Origin: Lysinibacillus xylanilyticus | GTDB lineage: Bacteria; Bacillota; Bacilli; Bacillales_A; Planococcaceae | Length of the DNA stretch: 64,000 bases | NCBI RefSeq assembly: GCF_001183605.1 | Contig: NZ_LFXJ01000005.1 | Span: 930,001 to 994,000, forward strand | Reading direction: 5' to 3' | Shown: positions 18,542 through 27,232 of the stretch, one piece after another | Position numbering within the stretch: position 1 is the stretch's first letter | Layout: each line of letters begins with the position of its first letter | Position numbers and translations under genes: made by a program | Notes under the pieces: generated by a model | Database searches by the model: none | What the model was told of the DNA's origin: nothing | Seen by the model: only the letters and a program-made list of their open reading frames with translations

Positions 18542-18895
18542 ATGTGTAAGTACATAAGTATGAAAGACGAGCTCGATTCATTAACAGTAGCATCTAAAGC
18601 TAAATATGGAATTGAGTCAACGATGCCTAAAGCGGTTGGGAGCACAAGCGATCCAGTACATGCCGATGTTCAAATCGGAGCTTCAAGTGAGGATCATATT
18701 AAAGAAGAATTGCTAATTGGTTCAAAATTTAACTGCATGGTAACTGGTGATATCGAACAGGAAGTAACTATCTGCTTGTTAGAAGGTGCTATTCCGTTGG
18801 ATTGGGGCCTTAATATGAGCTATACAACTGTACAACGTGTGAGAGAACGAGTTATTGACATGATGAACCTGAAGTTTACTTCTTATTTAATGTAA
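18542..18895 (+). CDS. Degenerate ArpU-like phage regulator
   Basis: A 117-residue frame related to the two intact ArpU-like genes at 26775 and 40358. It shares AKYGIESTMPKAVGSTSDPVHADVQ with their YGIEATLPKxxGG.SDP segment, and a final helix NMSYTTVQRVRERVIDMM matching the HTH end. The N-terminal helix is missing, and the middle (GASSEDHIKEELL) has drifted. It probably no longer acts as the late-gene activator and marks the left part of the prophage complex. Confidence 0.45.
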   Translation: MCKYISMKDELDSLTVASKAKYGIESTMPKAVGSTSDPVHADVQIGASSEDHIKEELLIGSKFNCMVTGDIEQEVTICLLEGAIPLDWGLNMSYTTVQRVRERVIDMMNLKFTSYLM

Positions 18896-18970
18896 GATCT
18901 CAATTTTTAGGGTTTTGTTCGTAATAATTATGTATAATATGGGAAACTGCGGAAATTATTGAGGTGTCAA

Positions 18971-19291
18971 ATGGATATAAAATTTGTAAAAGTTGAAGTC
19001 TTATTACCAGAAGAATACATTGAACAATTAAGGAATGAGCTAAATAAATTAGGGGTTTTAACAGTCGGGAATTATGACCATGTTGTTTCTTACACTGTTA
19101 CAAAAGGTTATTGGAGACCGCTGGAAAAAGCTGTGCCTTACGGTGGGGAAATAGGAGAAGTTTCATTCGGAACTGAATGTAAGATGGAATTCAAATGTCT
19201 ATATTCAAAAGTTGAAGAAGTAAAAACCGTTATAAATCGTATTCATCCTTATGAGGAACCAATTATAAATATAATTCCGTTATTAAACTAA
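18971..19291 (+). CDS. YqfO/NIF3-like PII-type domain protein
   Basis: This is a 106-residue protein matching the small domain found alone or inserted in YqfO/Nif3 proteins. It has IKFVKVEVLLPEEYI, a GNYDHVVSYT segment, FGTECKMEFKC, and the terminal HPYEEPIINIIPL, a hallmark of the family. It adopts a CutA/PII-like fold. The start at 18971 is chosen for GAGGTG 5 nt upstream; TTG at 18959 is less likely. A plausible promoter (TTGTTC, TATAAT) lies in the short leader. Confidence 0.7.
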   Translation: MDIKFVKVEVLLPEEYIEQLRNELNKLGVLTVGNYDHVVSYTVTKGYWRPLEKAVPYGGEIGEVSFGTECKMEFKCLYSKVEEVKTVINRIHPYEEPIINIIPLLN

Positions 19292-19477
19292 AAGATCCAA
19301 TGTAGTTATGAGATGCTCCAAACGAATCATTTTGATCATGGATATGTTAGGGGAATTGGAAAGAACATTAATTAATTTTTCAAAACGAGTGACTTTTATA
19401 TAAAATAAAGTTGAATATCGTTTTCTAGGTTGTAACTGTTATCTTTGATTAGATTTCTACTATATAATGTACTTTGT

Positions 19478-19560
19478 ATCTATACGATTTTTAAGATGGG
19501 GCACCATTTATAAAAAACACTACGTGCGCTCCTGAAAGAGCCCCAGTTAAAAACATTTAA
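19478..19560. repeat. Attachment-like repeat, left copy
   Basis: From CGATTTTTAAG through TGGGGCACCATTTATAAAA to ACTACG it nearly matches 49388-49427. Degenerate GTGC/GCCCCAG arms follow. The right copy is 30 kb away, beyond the prophage genes. It is a candidate attL; the crossover core is not resolved. Confidence 0.45.
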
Positions 19561-19582
19561 ACATATTTGTTCTATTAATCTT

Positions 19583-19628
19583 CAAAGCCCGGGTACTCAA
19601 TTAATTTTGAGTCCGGGCATTTTTTTTA
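19583..19628 (+). terminator. Strong terminator
   Basis: GCCCGGGTACTCAA and TTGAGTCCGGGC form a stem followed by ATTTTTTTT. Confidence 0.85.
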
Positions 19629-20031
19629 TTGCTACTAACAGAACGTTGGTTCTGTGATTGGATGAAAGAATAACTAATCAAAACAATGAAACGTTATCAA
19701 TTGGAGAATATGATCTACAGCAGTTATAAATGTAGCAATATATAGGCTAGTATCATAAATACTTTTTATCTGTTTTCATGAAAACAGCCCCAAAATCTTA
19801 TAGAACTTAATTAACAATAATGATTGACCAGCAAAGCTATTTTAGCCTAGCCGGTCTTTTTAATTTACTTAGTCATAATCAAATATAAGTCTTAAGCCTG
19901 ATGTGGTATCAGTCTATCACAGTATTTACGAGCAAAATAAAATTTTGATATTCTATTTATAGAAAATATTCCCTGGTTTTAGGAAGTGTTTATCTTAAAA
20001 TCAATTACTTATCTAAGGAGGAAATTCTTTC

Positions 20032-22107
20032 ATGAAAAATAAATTATCTGGGGTGTTAGCAGCTACATTAGCGTTAACGATGAGCCTACCAACAGGGGCT
20101 ATGGCGCTTTCTAGTAGTCAGCCTACGGTTGTAGTTAGTCAAGAAGATGCTAGCCAAGAACTGAAGAAAATTGCGGCAGAGAAGGCTGCACTACTCACGA
20201 AGTCGTATGAGACGACTAGCGTGCAGTATGCGCTAATTGATAATGGCAAACTTATTTTGTCGGGTCAGACAGGCAAGAACGATATGAAAGGGAAACAGCC
20301 GCTGACTAAAAATACCCTATACGGGATTGGTTCAGTCAGTAAAATGTATGCATCGGCGGCTGTGATGAAATTGGTCGACGAAGGAAAAGTCGATTTGGAT
20401 GCTCCTGTCGTCCACTACGTTCCTGATTTCAAGATGAAAGACGAGCGTTACAAACGCATTACGCCACGTATGTTGTTGAACCACTCCTCCGGCTTGCAAG
20501 GTACTATATATAGTAATGCATTTTTATTTAAAGATAATGATACGTATGCCCATGACAACTTGTTAAGGCAATTGTCCGACCAAAGCTTAAAGGCGGAACC
20601 TGGCGCGTTCTCGGTATACTGCAACGACGGCTTTACGTTGGCCGAGATTTTGGTAGAAAGAGTCAGCGGTATGAGCTTTACCGAATATCTACATAAACGG
20701 TTTACAGAACCCTTAAAGCTAAATCATACGAAAACGCCGCAGGACAATTGGGAAGATGATAAGCGGGCTGGACTTTATTTTCCGACGTACCAAGGGCAGC
20801 TTCCCATTGAAGCATTGAATGAGATTGGTGCAGGAGGAATCTCTTCCACGGCAGAAGATCTGGTGCGATTTTCACAATTATTCATGGGGCAGGGAGAAGG
20901 AATCCTCTCTGATAAGGCAGTCAAGGCGATGGAGCAAGAGGAATATAAAAAAGGAATGTGGCCAGGGGATGGAGATAATATTGTAAACTATGGTCTTGGT
21001 TGGGATAGTGTGAAACTATATCCATTCAGTGAATATGGGATAAAGGGTTTGGCTAAAGCCGGCGACACGTTACTACAACATGCTATAATGGTCGTGCTTC
21101 CGGAACAGAAGATGGCAGCGGCTGTGTTGTCATCTGGCGGTAGCAGCTCTACAAATCAACTGCTGGCAACTGAATTGCTACTTACCGTGCTCAAGGAGAA
21201 GGGCACAATTAAGGACATCAAGCCGAACAAATCCTTTGGCAAGCCGCTTAAGGCCAAGATGCCTCAAGACGTAGCGAAGAAAGCAGGTTTTTACGGCAAT
21301 AGTGGCAGTCATTTCAAAATAGAAATTACGAAGAATGGAGAACTGTTCTTACCATTTAATCCAGAAGAAAAATATGTATATACTGTGGATGGAAGCTTTG
21401 TTAATGAAAAGGGTACCTCCAAACTCAACTTCGTCACCGAGCAGAATGGACGAACTTATTTGAGGGAGAGATCATATCAATCGACGCCAAGCTTGGGGCA
21501 AGATGCGATAGATCAATATTTAGCCGAGAAGCTAGAAGACAACGTGTTATCGAAGGAAAGCGCTGCCGCATGGGCGAAGCGGGAAGGCGTCAAGTTCTAT
21601 CTTGTGAACGAGAAATTTAGTTCTATTCTATATCTTGCACAACAGGAACTTACCAAACAAATTACTCGTACAGATGGACTGGCGGGCTATTGGGAAGGAA
21701 GAAAAATAACAGGCCCGAACACGGCGGAGCATCAGCTCCAGATCCCCGTGATGGCAAGCCGTGATACGACGGAGGCTCGTTTCTATACAGAAGGCGGTAA
21801 TGAATATATGGAGATGGCCGGATTATTATACGTAAGTGGATCCAACATAAAGCCACTTGACATAGGCCAATCATCCAAAGTTACACTGCAAGCAAATGCG
21901 AAATGGTTTACGATCCCGCAAGCGGCGGCAGGAAAAACGATGACCGTGGTGTTGCCATCGAAGAGTTCGTTCGCGGTGTATGATGAGCAGGGAGTATGCA
22001 TCACTTTTACTGTTGTGAGCGGCAATAACGAAGTAAAACTGCCGAAGAACGGAACGATTGTATTTGCTGGTGCGCCGAACTCGGAAATTGCAATCACGTT
22101 GAACTAG
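20032..22107 (+). CDS. Exported serine beta-lactamase-like hydrolase
   Basis: This is a 691-residue protein. A Sec signal peptide (about 1-26, ending GAMA) is followed by a class C/DD-peptidase-like domain. The catalytic SVSK is at 101-104 (SxxK) and YCN at 196-198 (YxN). The C-terminal 300 residues are beta-rich with no recognised domain. It could be an esterase, D-aminopeptidase or penicillin-binding-like protein; resistance activity should not be assumed. AAGGAGG precedes the ATG. Many stretches use G/C-ending codons unlike the neighbours, which suggests transfer from a higher-GC Firmicute. Its last base overlaps the frame of an SLH stub. Confidence 0.82.
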   Translation: MKNKLSGVLAATLALTMSLPTGAMALSSSQPTVVVSQEDASQELKKIAAEKAALLTKSYETTSVQYALIDNGKLILSGQTGKNDMKGKQPLTKNTLYGIGSVSKMYASAAVMKLVDEGKVDLDAPVVHYVPDFKMKDERYKRITPRMLLNHSSGLQGTIYSNAFLFKDNDTYAHDNLLRQLSDQSLKAEPGAFSVYCNDGFTLAEILVERVSGMSFTEYLHKRFTEPLKLNHTKTPQDNWEDDKRAGLYFPTYQGQLPIEALNEIGAGGISSTAEDLVRFSQLFMGQGEGILSDKAVKAMEQEEYKKGMWPGDGDNIVNYGLGWDSVKLYPFSEYGIKGLAKAGDTLLQHAIMVVLPEQKMAAAVLSSGGSSSTNQLLATELLLTVLKEKGTIKDIKPNKSFGKPLKAKMPQDVAKKAGFYGNSGSHFKIEITKNGELFLPFNPEEKYVYTVDGSFVNEKGTSKLNFVTEQNGRTYLRERSYQSTPSLGQDAIDQYLAEKLEDNVLSKESAAAWAKREGVKFYLVNEKFSSILYLAQQELTKQITRTDGLAGYWEGRKITGPNTAEHQLQIPVMASRDTTEARFYTEGGNEYMEMAGLLYVSGSNIKPLDIGQSSKVTLQANAKWFTIPQAAAGKTMTVVLPSKSSFAVYDEQGVCITFTVVSGNNEVKLPKNGTIVFAGAPNSEIAITLN

Positions 22108-22235
22108 CTACAGCAAAAGCTGGTATGGCAATTGGATATTCTGATGAAAAATTTAAACCCCATAACGAATTAACTCGTGCTCACATGGCAGCATTCTTAT
22201 CTCGTGCAATGAAATATGTAGAGGATAATATATAA
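22107..22235 (+). pseudogene. SLH-domain C-terminal stub
   Basis: The open frame reads AGMAIGYSDEKFKPHNELTR, then AHMAAFLSRAMKY. This is the end of an S-layer homology domain, which anchors proteins to pyruvylated cell-wall polymer. There is no start. It begins at the hydrolase stop codon, in another frame. It looks like the tail of a deleted surface-protein gene now joined to the hydrolase gene. Confidence 0.65.
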
Positions 22236-22240
22236 TACAC

Positions 22241-22280
22241 AAAAGTCACTCATTTGAAAAATAATGAGTGACTTTTTTTG
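22241..22280 (+). terminator. Terminator
   Basis: The AAAGTCACTCAT/ATGAGTGACTTT stem is followed by a T run. It probably ends the hydrolase transcript. Confidence 0.85.
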
Positions 22281-22401
22281 ACATGCTTCACGATTTTAAT
22301 AACGAGTTATAAGTTTGTTATTCCTACTATTAAATTTTCCTGTCCGGGAATTCCGAATTTTGGTTTACCATTATTTTGCTGTAGTACAATTTTAATAAAT
22401 A

Positions 22402-23346
22402 ATTCGTGTGGTTGAGGAAATGACAGCAGAGGATAAAGGATAAATACTTCTACCTGTATTTGCTGACAAATGAAGGCACAACTCAAATTGGTATCTATCA
22501 AATTACCAAAAAGCAAATAGCTTTTGATATGGGTTACTCCATGGAAAGTGTTGGAGCATTACTACAACGCTTCATAGACCATCACAGGCTAATTAAATAC
22601 AATGAAGAAACTCGTGAAATAGCTATTAAAAACTGGGGTAAATACAACCTGAATCGTGGAGGCAAACCGATTCTTGATTGTGTGAAATCAGAACTAAAAG
22701 AAGTGAAAGATACTTTATTAATTCAGTGGGTAGGCGAAGGAGTCTCGAATGATTCTGTACGTAACGTCTACGAGTCATATTACGATACGTCAACGATAGG
22801 TGGACAAAAAGAAAAAGAAAAAGAAGAAGAAAAAGAAAATAAAAAAGAAAAACAAACAACAGATGGTGAAGTCGGTCAGTCGGTGGTCACTGAGGAACAA
22901 TTAATTTTTTTAACTAAATTCTATGATGAAAACATTCAAAGAGCATCAGGCTACATTTGTGAATGTATTGAACGCATGGCAAGAGAAAATGATCCAGCAC
23001 TTGTTTATGAAGCCATGAAAATCACAGTACTTCAACAACCGAACAAACCCATGCAGTATATGGAACAAATATTAGCGAATTGGAGAAAGGATTGTATAAC
23101 AAATGTTGAGCAATTAAAGGCCAAGGAAGAGAGAGAGAGAAAAAAACAAGCGACAACAATCATACCAGTTCTCTTACCAAAAGCCTAAAGGTCGAACTGC
23201 GGTAGTGCCTGAGTGGTTCGCTAATCGTAATGAAGGTGAAGAAGTAACACTAGCTTCTGGATCTAATAACAACACGATAGATTTTGAGGCTGAGAGACAA
23301 AAGGTTTTAGAAATGCTAGGGAAGAAGGAGAGTGTTATCAATGGCT
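22402..23346 (+). pseudogene. DnaD-type phage replication protein, copy 1 (broken)
   Basis: This is the homologue of the 37060 gene. It lacks the first 14 or so codons. A duplicated GGATAAA near 22432 shifts the frame. The surviving frame (22460-23188) holds the helix-turn-helix organiser part and the DnaD-like segment FYDENIQRASGYICECIERM. It has lost about 72 bp of the linker between short TACGATACGTC repeats and shifts again near 23150, giving IIPVLLPKA. The codon that is a stop in copy 2 is an intact GAA here. Confidence 0.75.
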
Positions 23347-23457
23347 GAAAAAGTGAAGGTCAAAGTGATAAAGATATCAACTAACTCGATCTTTCCAAGT
23401 TTGAAAAATGAGGTCCATAGCTTGAGTTGGGTGATTTTTGTTTCACAGGTCGATTAA
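23341..23457 (+). pseudogene. Small phage protein, copy 1 (altered C-terminus)
   Basis: MAEKVKVKVIKISTNSIFPS then LKNEVHSLSW, overlapping the end of the DnaD gene. The N-terminus is intact, but a lost G (GAGTTGGGTG against GAGCTGGGGTG in copy 2) changes the tail. Function unknown. Confidence 0.45.
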
Positions 23458-23549
23458 CAAAAGACGTGACCCTTGCAATAGTAATGGGCCGATTGATGGC
23501 GACTCTGACGATTTGCCTTTTGAAATAAAAAATATTCGAGGTGATAGAA

Positions 23550-23729
23550 ATGGCACAACTAAAGAAAATCACCAAGGCTAGGACACCACGAGAATTAGAA
23601 CGATTGGTTGCAGATGATACGGAGAGAGGTTGGAATGTAGTTAGTAGGATGAAATATATTTCTCAAGATCCGCGACCGTATCAAATGCTATTGATATTTA
23701 ATACAGAAAATGACCAAATGAGTTTATAA
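23550..23729 (+). CDS. Small phage protein of replication module, copy 1
   Basis: This is a 59-residue protein beginning MAQLKKITKARTPRELERLV and containing RPYQMLL. It is nearly identical to the 38318 protein in the other module. GAGGTGAT lies 4 nt before the ATG, which is preferred over GTG at 23541. It is probably a small accessory protein of phage replication; function unknown. It is intact although its neighbours are broken. Confidence 0.6.
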   Translation: MAQLKKITKARTPRELERLVADDTERGWNVVSRMKYISQDPRPYQMLLIFNTENDQMSL

Positions 23730-23747
23730 CAAATACACGCTGTTGGT

Positions 23748-23902
23748 AGAACGGCATCAGGTTAATCAATCAACATGCCACATAGCCTTTCTCCAGTGCC
23801 GAGGATGTCCGAAACGTAGAGCTTATGATCCAACAAAGTGCAGTAGATGCAAGACTTATAGGCAGTTCTGAAACATCGGGAAAGAGCTTGAGCAAATTAG
23901 TC
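23748..23902 (+). pseudogene. Zinc-finger phage protein, copy 1 (broken)
   Basis: The DNA matches the 39612 zinc-finger gene (CATAGCCTTTCTCCAGTGC, CTTATGATCCAACAAAG) but has stops and frame shifts. Between it and the 23550 gene, the dUTPase and RusA genes of copy 2 are deleted. Confidence 0.6.
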
Positions 23903-24006
23903 GTTGCTTAGTTGGATTTGAAAGATATTGTTCAGCACGGGAGGAGCGAGGTAATATGTCACTAGGTTTAAAAAAGGGCACCTGTAAGTGCCCGCAAAAA
24001 ATATGG

Positions 24007-24186
24007 TTATTTACGTTTGTCGTCAGTAAATGATGTTATGTCATTCGTCATTTTGCTGACAGAAGTAAAAGCATTATCTGCTGCTTTATTGAATTCATCT
24101 ACTGCTTTGTTGATTTCTTCTGATTGAGGATGATTTTTGTCAATCTTACCAATAATAATATTTTTCAATTGGAAATATTTTTTCAT
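24007..24186 (-). CDS. Small hydrophilic protein
   Basis: This is a 59-residue protein (MKKYFQLKNIIIGKID...) with an amphipathic helix rich in Lys and Asn and no Cys or membrane segment. The second of two close ATGs is chosen because TAGGAGG lies 7-8 nt upstream of it; the first would be only 2 nt away. Unknown function. It is possibly spore-related, judging by the YjcZ genes nearby. Confidence 0.5.
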   Translation of the reverse strand: MKKYFQLKNIIIGKIDKNHPQSEEINKAVDEFNKAADNAFTSVSKMTNDITSFTDDKRK

Positions 24187-24337
24187 TACCATCGCCTCCT
24201 AATAAGAAGTATACAATATAACGCTACGTGAGTTTCAAAAAAATGTAATTTCTTAAGAGGGAGGGTTTGTTCAGAAAGGGTGAAAGAGATGGAACTAATC
24301 TAGTTACTGAACACTTTGAGGAAAGAAATTAAGAATG

Positions 24338-24460
24338 GGTCACTCAAGATGGAAGTGACCCTTTAGAGGGATGATGTGACGGTCAACTAGCGCCACAACC
24401 TAGTAAGTGCGTGCGATACACTCAACGATAATTTGTGCAAATCGAAGTTCCTTATACATT
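24338..24460. repeat. GGTCACT/AGTGACC hairpin block
   Basis: Hairpins of the form GGGTCACT, short loop, AGTGACCCTT lie at 24338-24366, 24539-24568, 25132-25160, 25439-25463 and 32754-32779, plus 18176-18193. Several are preceded by ACTTTGAGGAAAGAAA. They look like stripped terminators multiplied together with small genes. I see no gene in this stretch. Confidence 0.55.
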
Positions 24461-24494
24461 AAAAAAAGCCGCAACGTTTGCAGACGCTACAGCA
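24461..24494 (-). terminator. AGCCGCAGCGT-family hairpin, copy 2
   Basis: GCAACGTTTGCAGACGCTAC with seven As on its left. It acts as a minus-strand terminator downstream of the yjcZ-like gene. Confidence 0.55.
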
Positions 24495-24652
24495 CAGAAT
24501 TGTTTTATGCCCTTTGATGTTTGATAGTAAAAACAAAAGGGTCACTTGGGATAAAAGTGACCCTTAGTAACAAGATTCGGAGGTGTAAGGCTAAATTAGT
24601 ATTACCTTACAATAGTTATGAGCATTATATGCGGTAATGGCGGTATTGGGTA

Positions 24653-24772
24653 TTAATAACATCTATTCATAAAACTAGTGCCGACAATAATCAGAAGAAT
24701 GAATAGAACAACGATAAAAGCGAATGGGTTTCTTTCGCGACGCTCTTCGCGAATTTCTCCGCAGTATCCCAT
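24653..24772 (-). CDS. YjcZ-family sporulation protein 1
   Basis: This is a 39-residue peptide: a short polar head (MGYCGEIREERRERNPF), then one helix with the family signature FIVVLFILLIIVGTSFM and a CY end. AAAGGAGG lies 8 nt before the ATG. YjcZ-type peptides are single-span membrane proteins reported in Bacillus spores; exact role unknown. It is one of three copies here. Its downstream hairpin GTAAGGCTAAATTAG...CCTTAC is shared with the 32856 gene. Confidence 0.82.
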   Translation of the reverse strand: MGYCGEIREERRERNPFAFIVVLFILLIIVGTSFMNRCY

Positions 24773-24917
24773 TAAATATCCCTCCTTTCTATAATCTATA
24801 ATATGTAGAGTTATAAAAATGAGAGAGGTGGTATTAATCTAATTAATATTTTCTTTTTAAAAAAATATTAATGTTACGTATTTTGAGAAAGATTTTGAGA
24901 AGGGAGGAGATTGAAAT

Positions 24918-25097
24918 ATGAAAGCTATAGAAGATTTAGAAAAAAGACTTAGAGGTGAAATGGCTTCCAGAATGGATGATAGGGATATTGTAGACATCCT
25001 TGAAGTTCTTCAGGGTGCTAGACAGGAAATCGAACGTTTAAATCAAGTAATTACCAAACTTAGGGTAGAGCCATGTCCAATTTGTGATGAACAATAA
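24918..25097 (+). CDS. Small coiled-coil protein with CxxC end
   Basis: This is a 59-residue protein (MKAIEDLEKRLRGEMASRMD, then a heptad-rich stretch, then CPICDEQ). GGGAGGAG precedes the ATG by 7 nt. The CPIC motif suggests a half zinc site, which could be completed in a dimer. It was probably a phage early-region protein; no family recognised. Confidence 0.55.
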   Translation: MKAIEDLEKRLRGEMASRMDDRDIVDILEVLQGARQEIERLNQVITKLRVEPCPICDEQ

Positions 25098-25170
25098 TTA
25101 CTGCACACTTTGAGGAAAGAAACTATTAAAGGGTCACCAGGCTGGGAGGGCGACCCTTAAATCGGAAATG

Positions 25171-25314
25171 TTAATATCCAGTCATGAATGTAGCGCCGAC
25201 AATAATTAGAAGAATAAATAGAACAACAATTAAGGCAAATGCAGAACCATTACGATTTCCGCCGTAATAGCATCCATCGTTAATGCCACCAACATTTCCA
25301 CCATAGTATCCCAT
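25171..25314 (-). CDS. YjcZ-family sporulation protein 2
   Basis: This is a 47-residue peptide with a Gly/Tyr/Asn-rich head (MGYYGGNVGG..., one Cys) and the membrane helix SAFALIVVLFILLIIVGATF. AGGAGG lies 8 nt before the ATG. The helix is almost identical to the copies at 24653 and 32856; the heads differ. It is likely made in sporulation. Confidence 0.85.
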   Translation of the reverse strand: MGYYGGNVGGINDGCYYGGNRNGSAFALIVVLFILLIIVGATFMTGY

Positions 25315-25571
25315 AAAAAACACCTCCTTTTTACTATTACTATATATTATGTTGGCTGCAGAGAAGGAGTATGGTTGTTAAACCATTCAGCTATAGGCAT
25401 TAAAAAATATATTTTTGTGAGATAAGACCATAAAAAAAGGGCCACTTAGGATGGAGTGACCCTAAGGAAAAAGATAAGGAGGCGTAAGGCTAAATTAGCT
25501 TTACCTTACTATTATTATGATGTGATAGCTATGTTTGTATAGTGAATTGCCTGTGAAATAGATTTAAAAAT

Positions 25572-25602
25572 AAAAAAGCCGTAGCGTTGTCACATGCTAC
25601 AT
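25572..25602 (-). terminator. AGCCGCAGCGT-family hairpin, copy 3
   Basis: GTAGCGTTGTCACATGCTAC with six As on its left. It lies downstream of the 25632 minus-strand gene. Confidence 0.6.
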
Positions 25603-25631
25603 TAAACTAATGAACAATATGAGGAAAAAAG

Positions 25632-25919
25632 TTATCTTTCTTCTAATGCCAGAATCATTAATCTGTAAATGATGAATACCCCGAGGTAAGCGCCAGTCAC
25701 CAAGAAAAAGGGATTTAAAAAGATGGCATGAATTGTAGTCATAAACACAGCATCATCGACAATGATTTGGTAAATGGTTGTGGACGCAATACTACCGAAA
25801 ATTATTGTTGATATGACAGCAACTATATTAAAAATCTTTTTGAATTTATCGCTTTTATGTTGTAGATAAAGCATAACCACAGGCACAACTATGCTGGAGG
25901 AAACTAATAAAATTTTCAA
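25632..25919 (-). CDS. Three-TM small membrane protein
   Basis: This is a 95-residue protein with helices at about 3-20, 32-54 and 65-89 and a short KHKSDKFKK-type basic loop. The TTG start has AAAGGAGTG upstream. Size and layout resemble holins, but no lysis enzyme is adjacent and the family is not recognised. It is followed by a family hairpin. Confidence 0.55.
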   Translation of the reverse strand: MKILLVSSSIVVPVVMLYLQHKSDKFKKIFNIVAVISTIIFGSIASTTIYQIIVDDAVFMTTIHAIFLNPFFLVTGAYLGVFIIYRLMILALEER

Positions 25920-25970
25920 AATGTCACTCCTTTTTACACATTGTACCCTTGAGGATTTGTAGATAAACAG

Positions 25971-26002
25971 AAAAGCCGCAGCGTTTGAAGACGCTACAGC
26001 TT
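25971..26002 (-). terminator. AGCCGCAGCGT-family hairpin, copy 4
   Basis: GCAGCGTTTGAAGACGCTAC with four As on its left. It lies downstream of the 26073 gene. Confidence 0.6.
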
Positions 26003-26072
26003 CAGTACGAAACTATTGGAATTTTTAAGGTTTAGCAACTTTGATTAAAGCTTCTTCTCCAAAATAGAGCGA

Positions 26073-26309
26073 TTAAAACATTGCCCTAAAAAACTCATAA
26101 AATCCCATATTCATAGGGATAGCCCAAATAAAGAATCCAAGTAGGGCAATGGTGACAAGTAAAAAATTATAAATCTTGGTTGGTAAAATATTGCCCAATA
26201 GGACTTTATAAATCGCTGCGCATACTACCATAACAACAGGTAGTAAGAGCATTGGCGGAATGAAATATAGTAGTCTTTCGCCAATTGATAATCCTGAAAA
26301 TATGTCCAT
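26073..26309 (-). CDS. Two-TM small membrane protein
   Basis: This is a 78-residue protein with helices at about 15-36 and 45-67. GAGGTAATGCA precedes the ATG. No family recognised. It belongs to a run of minus-strand small membrane genes, each with the same kind of downstream hairpin. Confidence 0.55.
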   Translation of the reverse strand: MDIFSGLSIGERLLYFIPPMLLLPVVMVVCAAIYKVLLGNILPTKIYNFLLVTIALLGFFIWAIPMNMGFYEFFRAMF

Positions 26310-26348
26310 TGCATTACCTCGTTATGTATTTTTTGTAAATTATATTAT

Positions 26349-26379
26349 AAAAAGCCGCAGCGTTTGAACACGCTACAGT
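26349..26379 (-). terminator. AGCCGCAGCGT-family hairpin, copy 5
   Basis: GCAGCGTTTGAACACGCTAC with As on its left. It lies downstream of the 26459 gene. Confidence 0.6.
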
Positions 26380-26458
26380 AAACTAATGAACAATATGAGG
26401 ATAAAACGAAAATAGAGCGATTATAATATCGCTCTATAATCCAGTTATGTATTAAAAA

Positions 26459-26581
26459 TTACTTCTTATTTTCAAGTTCTTCGATACGTTTTTCTAACTT
26501 TTTGATTTTAGAATCAGCTGAAACAGCAAAGACAAATGACAAACAAGCTAAAGAAAAAGCCATAAGCGTAAAAGAGTCCAT
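26459..26581 (-). CDS. Single-TM peptide with coiled-coil tail
   Basis: This is a 40-residue peptide: helix MDSFTLMAFSLACLSFVFAV, then SKIKKLEKRIEELENKK. GGAGGTAATTAA lies before the ATG. It resembles small phage membrane peptides (Hol/XhlA-like or DUF-type) but is too short to name. Confidence 0.55.
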   Translation of the reverse strand: MDSFTLMAFSLACLSFVFAVSADSKIKKLEKRIEELENKK

Positions 26582-26674
26582 TTAATTACCTCCAAATAAT
26601 AAAGAAAAAGTGTTGTAATTAATTTACGGATGCAAATGGAAAAGGTTTCAAATAGTTCATAACGATTGAAAAAG

Positions 26675-26706
26675 AAAAAGCCGTAGCGTCGTCACACGCT
26701 ACAGCT
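26675..26706 (-). terminator. AGCCGCAGCGT-family hairpin, copy 6
   Basis: GTAGCGTCGTCACACGCTAC just upstream of the ArpU-like gene. It is identical in its stem and loop to copy 7, and both lie before an ArpU-like gene. Confidence 0.5.
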
Positions 26707-26774
26707 TCCAGAATTGGTTTATGCCCTTTGAGGTTTCTCAAAAGTATTATATCACACCATAGGAGGGCAAACCT

Positions 26775-27209
26775 ATGAAACAAGGGCAAATTAAAGTAAC
26801 GAAAGAAAATTTACTGCAATGGATTGAGAATTATCGATGGATGGTTGAAACGATTGAAGAAGCAAGACAGCCAGTATCTAAGGTTGATAACAACAGTTAC
26901 ATTGGGGCTAAAATAGCTATGTATGGTATTGAGGCAACATTACCAAAGGTAAGTGGAGGTACAAGTGATCCGGTGTTCGCAGAAGTGCAACGCCGAGTTT
27001 ATGCACTTAATTATCGTATTAAGGAATATGAGCAAAAGATTGCAGGGGTGCAGAACCGTATTCCGTTTGTAGAAGGGGACAAAGAGGTTGAAGTCCTTCA
27101 TAGATTGCTAAATGGTGATAGCATGCGAGCAATCGGCAAGCACATGAAATTATCCAGTACGACGATATTTAGGGTCAGAAACAATATATTGAAACAAATG
27201 ATGAAGTAG
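26775..27209 (+). CDS. ArpU/RinA-like phage late regulator
   Basis: This is a 144-residue DNA-binding protein. It has an N-terminal helix with MVETIEEA, the family segment YGIEATLPKVSGGTSDPVFA, a coiled middle, and a sigma-4-like helix-turn-helix at the end (MRAIGKHMKLSSTTIFRVRN). It is homologous to the 40358 gene. Such proteins activate phage late transcription, usually just before the terminase. This copy has no terminase downstream, so it belongs to a second, mostly lost module. AGGAGGGCAAACCT precedes the ATG. Confidence 0.72.
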   Translation: MKQGQIKVTKENLLQWIENYRWMVETIEEARQPVSKVDNNSYIGAKIAMYGIEATLPKVSGGTSDPVFAEVQRRVYALNYRIKEYEQKIAGVQNRIPFVEGDKEVEVLHRLLNGDSMRAIGKHMKLSSTTIFRVRNNILKQMMK

Positions 27210-27230
27210 CCGAGAGGCTACTTCTTTTTA
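27205..27230 (+). terminator. Terminator after ArpU-like gene
   Basis: AGTAGCC-GAG-GGCTACT stem followed by TCTTTTTAG. Confidence 0.75.
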
Positions 27231-27232
27231 GT

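Noticed and set aside
25632..25919. Holin
   Set aside because: Size and helices fit, but no endolysin is adjacent and there is no family signature, so it is listed only as a membrane protein.
26720..26775. TGCCCT pairing with AGGGCA to hide the ribosome site of the ArpU-like genes
   Set aside because: In the 40.3-kb copy TGCCCT overlaps the promoter -35 region, so it would not be in the transcript.
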